DNA of 64,000 nucleotides from positions 146,437,935 to 146,501,934 of the forward strand of contig NC_135715.1 of NCBI RefSeq assembly GCF_964656455.1, written 5' to 3'. The notes under the pieces are model-generated. The model made no database searches and had not been told where the DNA came from. It was given only the letters and a program-made list of their open reading frames with translations. The position numbers were made by a program, and so were the translations under genes. Source of the stretch: Halichoerus grypus (taxonomy: Eukaryota > Chordata > Mammalia > Carnivora > Phocidae). Shown in pieces: positions 36,951 to 47,500 of this stretch (positions are counted from its first letter, which is position 1; the number at the start of each line of letters is the position of its first letter).

Positions 36951-37000
36951 TTTTTTTTAAGATTTATTTATTTATTTGAGAGAGACAGAGTGAGAGAGCA
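36951..37000 (-). mobile_element. SINE 3' tail fragment at the L1 5' junction
   Basis: A T-run, 'aagatttatttatttatttg' and 'agagacagagtgagagagca' are the A-tail end of a CanSINE. The remaining three quarters are absent and unrelated DNA follows. It is either a 5'-truncated SINE or the remnant of a deletion that also removed the L1 5' part. Confidence 0.75.
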
Positions 37001-37539
37001 TTAAACTCTGTTTTAACAAAGAGAGAACAGGTTTTAAGCTCAAACCCTTGGCAGGCAGGAATATCTAAGGAGAACTTAATAACAATGTTTCCCACTATGT
37101 ATTTTTAGATTTAGTTTTTATATATGGTAAGTGATACTGGTTTTCTTTTTACCATAATAATATTGTTGCCTTTTCAACAAAAAATATTACAAAGAATAGT
37201 AAGTGGATGTAAAGAAAATAAATTCAAGCCAAGATAATATGAATTTTGAGCAACTGTGGAAGTACTAGGCATATAACTGGTATTTGGGAACAAAGAAATT
37301 GAGCATATATTTAAAGCAGATTCCATACCAAAACATAGATGGTACTACAGGTATCAGATTCAAAGAAAATAATAGAGTGCTTTACTAACCACAACGGTAG
37401 GAAAACAAAGCATTTTTAATTAGGAAATTTAGGTAAAATATTCATCAATTTTGCCTAAATATTTAGATCAGTAATATATATTTAGATAGTGTTTCTACCT
37501 GTAAGTCATATTTATTCTCTTATAAAGATACATCCATTT
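37001..37539. other. Unrecognised AT-rich DNA
   Basis: No feature recognised before the U6 fragment. Confidence 0.5.
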
Positions 37540-37556
37540 CACATTATCATTTTCTT

Positions 37557-37587
37557 TTTTAGTATATGTGCTGCCAAAGCAAGGTAC
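37557..37587 (-). pseudogene. U6 snRNA 5' fragment (about 30 nt), tailless retropseudogene
   Basis: On the minus strand the 31 bases end in 'ggcagcacatatactaaaa', which is U6 snRNA up to nucleotide 30. The 5' side is diverged (gtaccttgcttt against GTGCTCGCTTC). A perfect 17-bp TSD, cacattatcattttctt, flanks it at 37540-37556 and 37588-37604. There is no poly(A) tail and no U6 sequence after nucleotide 30. The right TSD is followed by 'aac', so the cut reads TT/AAG on the other strand, close to the L1 endonuclease preference. Not a functional U6 gene. Confidence 0.9.
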
Positions 37588-37604
37588 CACATTATCATTT
37601 TCTT

Positions 37605-40129
37605 AACTATATGCCTTAATACTAATTTTTATTAACTAAATTGGTAATTTATTTTACAATAATTTTGTTGTGGGCTTTATAACTAGAGATATACCAATTG
37701 TTCAGTATTAATAAAACAAACTGAATTTCAGACTTACAATAGTTGCAATCTTCTTGATACAACTCTTTAATTTGACAAGGGGATCAGGAGTCCAATACCA
37801 CAAACCACATGGACCACTATCTTTCCCATTAGTGAAATTCAGACTTTTACTCTTTAGAGTAGACTCCTGCTGTATATGGATGGTAGCCTGAATTAAAGGC
37901 TCCTCTGCTACAGCTGGGATTTATGTAACATGAGTTATATCTTAATATTAAAATTCAATCTTTGGAAAACTCCAAACAAGTAAATTTGTATGTCCAATGA
38001 CAAAAGGTTTTGGCATAGATTAATAGTAGCAGAATTTAGAGAATCACCTAGGAGTCTTATTTGCAATCATCAGTTTGAATTGAAAGCCAACACTGCTGGT
38101 GGAGAGTTTAGGAACAAGAGTAAATTAATGCATTATATAGACTCATCCTGTTGTTTCTCTTCCTTTTTCTCACCATTTTGATTTTTAGAGGGCCCTGCAT
38201 GATTAGAGATATAAAAGATGGTGAGGAAGAGAATTTATTACACTGTGATAATTACATATAAGTCCTATTCATCATCCTTATAGAATCCATTAAGATCACA
38301 GATATTTATATTCCATGAATTAATATATTTGAGCAGCATACATATTTATTTATTAAATTTTTGTTTAGAGATTCAAATACAAGACATACCAAATACAGCA
38401 TGTATCAAGCACATTATTTCATTAAGCAACAATAGTGGAAAAATCATCCCAAACTGGTATATATATATCTTTAAATCTGATCAAAATAAATATATTATAC
38501 TTGTAATTCAGGCAGACCAGTCAGTAGTCAGTACAGTTCTATGTGATACCATTGCAATCTCCTCTTGTTTCAATCTTTCTCACTAAACTCCAGTTACTTG
38601 AGTGTCCTGTCATTCCTTGAACACAGTATACCATTTCTCATCTCACAACATTCATATTTTTTATTTTATAACTGAAACAAAAAGTTCCTCAAATCTTTGT
38701 CTGGATCATTCTGATCTAAAGTAGTCCTCACTTTTATTGTCTCATATAACATTAGGACATCAGGTTTATTTTTGTTTTCTTTAATAACAACTAATTATTG
38801 TTTTTTAGTTATTTGTTTTATTTTATGTTTTTTTTGTTTGTTTTTTTGTTTGTTTTTTTGTTTTTTTTATCCTCAACCGTAATATGTGGTTCAGGAGGGC
38901 AGGAACTTGCCTGTCATGTTCTCTCTTCTGTAACCATGTCAGAGAAAGAACAGCACAGAATATCTTCTCCTTTATATTTGTTGAATGAATAACTATGTTA
39001 CCATAACATTTGATAGTGTTTATATTTCTGATCACATTACATTTCACAAGCTCTCATCTGATTTTCAGAAAAGTTAATCTAACTTGCTATAATATTGAAT
39101 TTTGTATCAGTCTATGAACCTTTGAAAATTTTTCATATTTACCATTCTACTCTTATTCTCTCTTCTCTATTACATTTTTAACATTGTTTCCTGGGTCAAA
39201 AATTACTATTTCTCAAATCCTGGGTATTTTTAGAAACTGGCTTTATTTATGTTTTTAAGTGATAATAAATAGGTTATTCCTTGTCCCTAAAATTGTCTGA
39301 CATATTATTTTAACATTTTAAGCCAAATAATAGTGTATTCATAAATTAAACTTAAAACTTTTAAATATCTTATCCTGTGTCTAAAATGTAGTAATAATAC
39401 AGAGTGACATAGTTTTGCACCATGTCTAATTATTATTTACCATGCTTTTAAAGTGCTTTTTCTGCTGCTAATTAGCTTTTAACCATTAGAAATGATGTTT
39501 CATAAGCTACTGTTCTCTTTTTGAAGAATTGAGTGATTGAGCTTGAAATTAGAAACATGTGGGTTCTTATCATGATGTGCAATATGAAGGGTTTTAAAAA
39601 TCCATTTTAGGCCAGGTTTCTGGCGTTACAAAAACATGTGATATTTTGTCATATTTTTACTCATAAATTAAATCTAACTGAAGACATGCTTTATATATAA
39701 AACCAATATACTGAAAAATACCCAAGATATGTGCTATTTATACAAATGATTACATATCAAAGTCTTGAAAGCTTAAATATTACAAGAGTTTCAGTATGAT
39801 TCATTAAGGCATTGAGCAACTTGTTTGGAATATTTTTGAAAAACAATTAGATTGTCCTGTCAGGATTATAATATTAGTAAAATACTGCCTTTAATGAAGA
39901 ATCAGTTTAGCAAAAAGCATTAACTTTAGGAGTAGAATGACTCCCTGTATAATCATTAGAAAAGCCTAGTAAGAATAGTTACTATACTGAGTTACTATTC
40001 TGATAAATTTATTCTTTGTATGATATACCTCAGTAGAAATAAGCTCTAAATAATTTTCATTCAAGTATAGCTTATTTTAACTCAAGACAGTACTGAATAT
40101 GATTTTCTTATTTCACATATGTGCCAAGG
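37605..40129. other. 2.5 kb AT-rich DNA, no gene recognised
   Basis: Contains a T-rich (TTTG)n-like run at 38826-38867. No open frame with a recognisable domain and no repeat family that I can name. Confidence 0.5.
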
Positions 40130-42363
40130 AGTCAATAACAAAGAGGTAGCTGGGAAATCACAAGGTACTTAGAGATTAAACAACACACTACTAAATAACA
40201 CATGAGTCAAACAAAAAGTCTCATGAGAAATTAATAAATAAAAATAAAATAAAACAAAAATACAACTTATAAAATCTGTGGGATGTAACATAAGAAGTAC
40301 TTATAGGAAATTTTGTACCACTGGCTGCATATATTAGAAAAGAAGGTATCAAAATTAAAAAAAAAAAAAAAAAAAAGTCCAGGCTTCCAGGTTTGTCGAA
40401 TAGAGAAAAGAAAAAAGAAAAGAAAAATTGAATCAAGCAGAAGAAAATTAATGATATAAATTAGAGCAGAAATCAATGAAACTGAAAATGGGAAAACCAT
40501 AGAGAAAAATCAACAATATCAAAATCTAGTTCTTTGGAAATATCAACATTATTGATAAATTTCTAGACAGGCTAACAAAGAAAAAAGGGGAGAAGGCATA
40601 AATTACTGATATCAGAAATGAAAGAGGGATCATCACTAGTGATCTTTAGGACATTAAAAGGGTTATAAAGGAATATTATGAAAACTCTATACTCACAAAA
40701 TTGATAACTTAGATGAAATAGGCCAATTCCTTGAAAGACATAGTCTAGCAAAACTCACACAAGTGAAAATAGATAATCAGAATAAAACTATATCTATTTT
40801 ATAAATTAAATAAATAATCAACAGTTTTCCAAAACAGATAACACCAGACCCAGATGGATCCACCAATAAATTTACTAAATATTTAAGGAAGAAATGATAC
40901 CAATTCTCTACAATCACTTCCAGATAATAAAAGCAGAGGAAACAGTACCTACCTCATTCCATGGTATCTAAGACCAAAACAAGGAAACATATTACAAGAA
41001 AAAAAAAGTACAGACTGATATCTTTCAAACATAAATCCTCAATAAAATATTAACAAGAAGAATCCAACACTGCATAAAAATAATTACGTACCATGTTCAA
41101 GTGATATTTATTCTAAGTATATAAGGCTGAATCAATATTCAAAAATCAATAAATATAATACATTAAATCAACAGGGTAATGGAGAGAAGTCATATAATCA
41201 TATCATTAGATACAAAGAAAGCATTTTATAAAACCCAATACCTATTCATAATAATAAAAATAACTAAACAAGTTAGAAATAGGGGGAACATCCACAACTT
41301 GATATAGAAGATCTATAAAAACCTACACCTACCATCATACTTAATGGTGAGAAACTTAAAGCTTTCCCCTAAGAATGGGAACAAGGCCAGGATGTCCCTT
41401 TCACATCCTATTGAACATCATATCAGAAGTTTAGGTAATGTAATAAAAAAATAAATGTAAATAAAAAATATACTGATTAAGAAAGAAGAAATAAAGCTAT
41501 ATTTGTTTGCAGATAGCATGCTTATGTAGAAAATTCCAAAGAATCAAAATAATTTTTGGAACTAATCAGTGAGTTGAGTAAGACTGAAGGACACAAGGTT
41601 AGCATACAAAAGTTCATTGCTTTCTTATATACCAGCAATGAACAACTGGAATTTTAAATTAATACCATATATATGAAAACCCCCCAAATGAAATACTTAG
41701 GTATAAATCTGACAAGGTATATGCTAAAGCTGTATGAGGAAAACTAGAAACCTCTGATCAAAGAAGTCAAGGAAGAGCTAAAATAATGGAGGGATATTTC
41801 TTATTGGTGGATAGTGAATAGAGACACAACAAGCAAAGATGCCAGTTCTTCCCAACTTGTTATATAGATCCAATACAATCCCAATCAAAATCCCAGAAAG
41901 TTACTTTCTGGTTATTGAATAACTGATTTTGAAGATTACATGGGAAGTCAAAAGACTTAGAATAGCCGAAACAAAATTGAAAAAGAACAAAGCTGTAGAA
42001 CTGACACTACTGAAATTTGAGACTTGCTATAGTAATCAAGACAGTCAGGTATTGGCAAAAGAATAGAAAAATAAATCACTGCAACAGACACAGAGTCCCC
42101 AGAAATAGACCCACACAATGTAGTCAACTGACTTTGACAAAGGAGCAAAGGCATTTCTATGGAGAAAAAATACTCTTCTCAACAAATGATAATAGAATAC
42201 CTGGATAGCCACCTGTAAAAAAAAGAATCTAGATACAGACTTTTCATCTTTTATAAAATTAAATCAATTTTAATGTACCTATTATAGCATATCTAAATGG
42301 AAAATACAAAACTATAAAATTCATAGAAGATAACATAGGAGAAAATCTAGGTGACCTTGGTTT
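40130..42363 (+). mobile_element. Old L1 ORF2 (sense), first part
   Basis: Collinear with ORF2 from the end of the endonuclease to the RT C-terminal side: 'ctatattagaaaag'-like linker near 40330, 'tgaaactgaaaatgggaaaa' near 40480, the RT template region at about 40840-41560 ('acagataacaccagacccag', then the FADD region near 41505, decayed) and 'gtaatcaagacagtcaggta' near 42032. A 22-base A-run lies at 40357-40378. Continues at 43346 after the inserted L1. Confidence 0.8.
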
Positions 42364-42373
42364 GGTGATGACT

Positions 42374-43335
42374 TTTTTTTTTTTTTTTTTTTTGCCAAAA
42401 TAGACTTTACTTTTGGAACAATTTTAAGTTCACAGTAAAATGGGTATAAAGTACAGAGAGTTCCCATATATTCCCTGGTCCCATACATGTCTCCACTACT
42501 ATCAACATCCTGTATCAGACTGGTACATTTATTACAATCAGTGAACCTGCCCTGACAAATCATTATCAAAGTCCATGGTTTCCATTAGTGTTCACTCTTG
42601 ATGTTGATATGATGTTCTACGTATTTAGACAAATGTGTAGTAACATGTTTCATTGCCCTAAAAATCCCCTGTACTCTGTCTATACATCTCTCCTTCTACC
42701 CTAACCCCTTGCAACCACTGATCTTTTTGTTGTGCCTATAGTCCTGCTTTTCCAGAATACTATAGAGTTGGAATCATACAGTATGTAGCCTTTTAAGATT
42801 GACTTCTTTCACTTAGTAACACATATTTAAGGTTCCTCCATGTCTTTTCATGACTTGTCAGCTCATTTCATTTTAGCACTGAGTAACATTCTATTTTATG
42901 GATATACTACAGTTTATTTATATGCTTACTTACTGATGGCTATCTTGGTTTTTTTTTCCCACATTTTTGCAATTATAAATAAGGCTGATATAAATACTTG
43001 TGTGCAGGTTTTTGGAAGGCAGCTATGCTCACAACTATGCCACCAACACTGTGTGCAGGTTTTTGGCTAAACAAAAGTTTTCTGCTTATCTGGGTAAATA
43101 TCAAGGAGTAAGATAGCAATATCAATAGTAAGAAAATGTTTAATTTTGTAAGAAACTGCCAAACTGTCTTCCAAAGTGACTGCACCATTTTGGATTCCCA
43201 CAATCAATTAATGAGAATTCTTTTTGCTCCACATCGTCACCAGTGTTTGCTATTGTCCTTATTTTGGATTTTTACCGGTCTAATAGGTGTATAATGGTAT
43301 CTCATTGCTGTTTGAATTTGCAATTTCCTAATGAC
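42374..43335 (-). mobile_element. L1 3' part (antisense) inserted in the older sense L1
   Basis: From the T-run at 42374 ('gccaaaatagactttacttt', 'gtacagagagttcccatata', 'ccaaactgtcttccaaagtg') this is the antisense 3'UTR and ORF2 C-terminus of an L1MA/MB-type element, about 0.9 kb. It splits the surrounding L1 exactly at 'ggtgatgact' (42364-42373), repeated as 'ggtgatgatt' (43336-43345), a diverged TSD. A tRNA-Gly fragment was later inserted in it. Confidence 0.85.
43016..43049 (-). pseudogene. tRNA-Gly(TCC) 5' half, tailless retropseudogene
   Basis: On the minus strand the 34 bases read gtgttggtggcatagttg then tgagcatagctgcctt, matching positions 1-34 of tRNA-Gly(TCC) at 31 of 34 sites. 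A perfect 17-bp direct repeat, tgtgtgcaggtttttgg, flanks it (42999-43015 and 43050-43066), and the consensus L1 has only one copy of that word. The copy ends in the anticodon loop. The tRNA's next bases, CCAA, are complementary to the TTGG ending the repeat, as expected if the nicked target primed there. No A-tail, D-arm intact, T-arm absent. Confidence 0.88.
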
Positions 43336-43345
43336 GGTGATGATT

Positions 43346-43860
43346 TCTTTAGATACAACAAAAGCATGATCCATGAAAGAAAAAACTGGTAAGTAGGACC
43401 TCATTAAAGTTCAAAACTTCTGCTCTGTGAAAGTCACTGTTAAGAGAATAAAAAATATCACAGACTAGAAGAAATGTTTGCAAAATACATATCTAATAAA
43501 AGATTTGTATCCAAAATATACAAAGAACTCTTAAAACTCAATAATAATGTAAAAAGTTAACAAGAGATTTGAACAATCACCTTACCAAAGAAAATATATA
43601 CGTGATAAATACACATAGGAAAGATGCTCAATATTACATATATAGGGCTAATATCTGAAAATACCAAATGCTGGCAAAGATGTGGAGCAATAGGAACTCT
43701 CACTCTGCTGGTGGAATGCAAAATGCAACAGCCACTTTGGAAGATGTTTGCCAGTTTCTTATACAGCCAAACATAGTCTTATTATATCATCCAGCAGTCA
43801 TGCTCCTAGGTGTTTACCCAAATGATCTGAAAACTACGTCCACACAAAATAGGTAGGTGA
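43346..43860 (+). mobile_element. Old L1 ORF2 (sense), second part
   Basis: The same L1 resumes: 'acaaaagcatgatccatgaa', 'gtatccaaaatatacaaaga', 'accaaatgctggcaaagatg' and 'tgtttacccaaatgatctga' follow the ORF2 C-terminal region in order. The 3'UTR is not recognisable beyond about 43860. Confidence 0.8.
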
Positions 43861-43909
43861 TTGTTCATACCACATTAATGAAAAAAAAATTTTATGTTAT
43901 AGACTTGAG

Positions 43910-44110
43910 GCAGAATTCGTTTATATCTGGGAAAACTTGGTTTTTACTATTAAGGCCTTCGATTGATTGAATGAGGCCCAAACATATTATGGAGGATTAT
44001 TTTACTTTAAGTCAAATGATTGTACATATTAATCACATCCACAGAATATGTTCACAGTAACATCTAGACTAATGTTTGACCAAAGAACTAGGCATCATAG
44101 ACTAAAAATT
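43910..44110 (+). repeat. Ancient interspersed repeat, LTR-like, unnamed
   Basis: 'actattaaggccttcgattg', 'aatgaggcccaaacatatta' and 'agactaatgtttgaccaaag' belong to a widespread old eutherian repeat that I recognise by text but cannot name. Ends uncertain. Confidence 0.5.
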
Positions 44111-44510
44111 GTCGCATAAAATTACCTATCACAACAGGTGAGGAATGTACAGGAATTCCCTGTAATATCTGGAATTTTTCTATAAGTCTAAATCATTCCA
44201 GAATGTAAGATTTTTTAAAGAATAAACATAACGTGTATTTCCATATAACAAAAGCAACATTAGAACAGCTTAATATTGATTATCTGAATAATAAAAATTA
44301 ACACATGAAATAATTGCTTTGGGTATTTTTTGAGGTAATTTAATTCATTTCTTAGACATCTCTCTCTGATACCAAGTTATAACTTTTTTTGTTGTTAGAA
44401 GAATGTACTTTTAAAAATATATTCTTGTATTTTTAATCTTTTCACAAAACTGCTTGCAATTCTTTAAAGGTATATCTAATAATTAGTTAATTTGAAATTG
44501 TGGGCATGAC
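44111..44510. other. Unrecognised AT-rich DNA
   Basis: No feature recognised. Confidence 0.5.
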
Positions 44511-44568
44511 GTGGGGCTCGATCCCAGGACCCTGGGATGCTTAACCATCTGAGCCACCCAGGCACCCC
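44511..44568 (-). mobile_element. CanSINE head only, with internal deletion
   Basis: Antisense 'gtggggctcgatcccaggac', then a jump to 'gcttaaccatctgagccacc' and 'caggcacccc'. About 23 bases between these two blocks are missing and the whole 3' half with the A-tail is absent. I see no TSD, so it is either a deletion remnant or a truncated-RNA insertion. Confidence 0.8.
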
Positions 44569-47500
44569 CATACTATCAAGTTTTAACTCTAAAGTAGACT
44601 ATTACATGCAAACTTTGTAAGTTCCTTTTACTTCCATTTCTTGAGATAGAAATATCTGTGGAGAATATGATATAGAGTTTCTGTTTCCATGGCTTTAATT
44701 TCACTTTCCAAAGACTGCTGTCATATTTTCTCCTTCACTTCTGTCTTTCACTTTAGTTCCCTACCCTTCACCACCCACCAAAAAAGTAAGGAATAAAAGG
44801 AGATTAAATTCAGCAAAAAATATTGTTACTTTATTTTTCTAATCCTCAAACTATACTTAAAAAAATCTATTACTCATTTCATATCCTTGTTTCCTTTCCT
44901 CACCTCCAATGGACTCCAACCAGATCAAGTACGAAAAGGGAAGCTAACTGAATGCCCCATGTTTGGACACTGCAAAGTTGCTATCTCAAATACTAAGAAT
45001 GGTGCACAGAGATTTGTTTTTCCAGTTTACAATTAACATTTTCCAAAGACTTTGGAAAAAATAATAAAAATATGAATTAAATGTGTCATCTCCAAATTAG
45101 AATAGGTAGTGAATTCTAGCAGTAGTCCTTTTCTGACTTTTTTTTTTTTACTTTCAAATGAAACAATAAAATCTTCACATAGACTAAGTTGATTATATTT
45201 TAGTCTTGGTCTATTGCTCTGCATTAAGCAGACCAATCTTTATACACGCTGTATTGTTTTAAATAAAATAAAATTTTAAAATCACTATAATGTTAATTTC
45301 ATAATTAATTATGAGATTGAAATATTCCTAATAGTCATATAAGTCAATTTGTTGGAGAGGTAATTTTTTTCAGAGATTTAAACAGATTTTTTTCAGCATT
45401 TTTATCCCTAAAATTGAAGTGAATTGAATGAGTCTTAGAATAATTACCAGATATTTCAGAATATACAAAGCGCAATCACATTTTATGTTTTAAGAGCAAG
45501 TGCAATGCGAAGAGACAACTGAAACCAGAAGATGGGAGAAACCTCATAAATGAATATAAAGGTTGTAGTTTACATCTTCATAATAACACTTACTGTTTTG
45601 TTATATGCTACTAATTACTGGAAACTTCATTGAATATATATAATGTGAAAGATACTACTAACTACTGAAATTAATTTATTCTAGAATAAAAATGTATTTT
45701 TAAACAAATACCTATGACTAATTTTAGTAAGGAAAAGGCATTTATATTCACCCCCTTAGGGAAGATGACAGGAAAGCAACTACAGAGGGGTATATATGGA
45801 AATTTATGCAAATCTATTGACTATGTGAAGAGCATGCTATTAATCTTAGGCAATGAAAAGACAGGTAAAAGTTGCAATTCTCAATGATTTGTGCATTGGG
45901 AATTGTACACCTTCCTGATTACATTAATTGAGGACTAGATGAGGTAGCAATTTTGCAGATGTCACTCTGAATGCTGCACAGATATGCATAGCTGTCAGCA
46001 TCAGGTATGCCACTATTGTGTTTAATTTCTATATTATATGGATGTGACAGTTTCAGTCATGAGGTACTAGTGTGAGGTGGACAAACAATAAAATCTACTC
46101 TTGTCCTAAAAAAATTATAAACTGGTTCTAAAACACCTAGACGAAGCCCATAAAAAAACAATTCTACATCTGCAACATGGGATTACAGCAAGGTAAGAAT
46201 TTTCCAGATTAGAAAAGCAAGAGATTAAATCCCATATTTAAAAACCAATTTTATGCTAAAGCAGGTGGTTGGTATTTTAAAGTCGTATCATACTTATACT
46301 TGAGATAATTCATTATACTGATAAGAAAAATTGGTAATATGTTAGCATGGAACATTTATAACCACAGAGAATTTTGTAAGAAACTTTAATTTAAAAACTA
46401 GTAGTATGGATCATCTCCTTTCAAGGGCTTGAAATCATTCAATGACAAAAATTTCTTTTGTGCTCCTGTTATTCCCTGCTATGTCTTAAAAGGTCAGTAG
46501 GAGAAAAGTTATTTTTTAAAGTTACAATTTGGATACTTTTTTAAGCTTTAGATTGGATATAATTTATGAGTGGCTATTTAAATACTGATTTTCAATGGTC
46601 ATAACAAAATGGACATTTAAATGCCAGCATTTTGTTAGAAGAAATATAATTAAATGATAAAATTTGGCAACATAGCTATGAAACTTTGATTCTGATATAA
46701 AATTTGTATTATTTGAACTTATGTCTTTTATCAAGTTTTAAGGATAATAAGAAAATTCTATGTAATAAAAATGAGTATCAAGTAACTTACTTTCTTGCAA
46801 GAAAAATATAGCATTTCTATTCACTTAATAAGTATATACTTTAAAATATTTTTTCAAAGATTACAGATTTCTATTGATCAATTTGTATCATCTTTTCCAA
46901 ATTTTTATTGTCCAGGCTGTTGCACATCTGTAAGATATTTGTTGGTGGGGAGAGGGATGGCTAGTAATGTCATCAGTGGCTATGGATGAAGAGGAAATTC
47001 CCTGACCAATATTACCCACAAACCTCAAGTTTACTATTTGTTGTTTAAATCAGTAAATTTTTGTTAAATCACTGGTGCTAAGAAAGAATATATGTCTAAC
47101 AGAATGCACAGTTCTGTACAAGTCCACTATGGGATTTGTGACCAGCATAATGGCAGAATGGATAGAGTATTTTGAAGGTCTTATAAAATTTTTCCAGACG
47201 ATGACAACAAATACTTATTGATTCTCTACTCTTTAAACTTTAAAAGAGTGAAACAAAAGTATTACACATCGTTTTCTCTGATTCAGTCAGTCATGTTATT
47301 TGAATGTGATAGGTAGATGATTATATTAGAAGGATTGATGATAGATTAGATAGATAAATACATAAACTTTCAGTCAATAAATATATTTTATAAGAATAAA
47401 TGTATTTATGTAAGAGTTTATTGCAGGATAATAATGACAGGTCAAATATACTCTCTCATAATTTTTTAGGCAATATGACACTAGATCTTTTTACATTATT

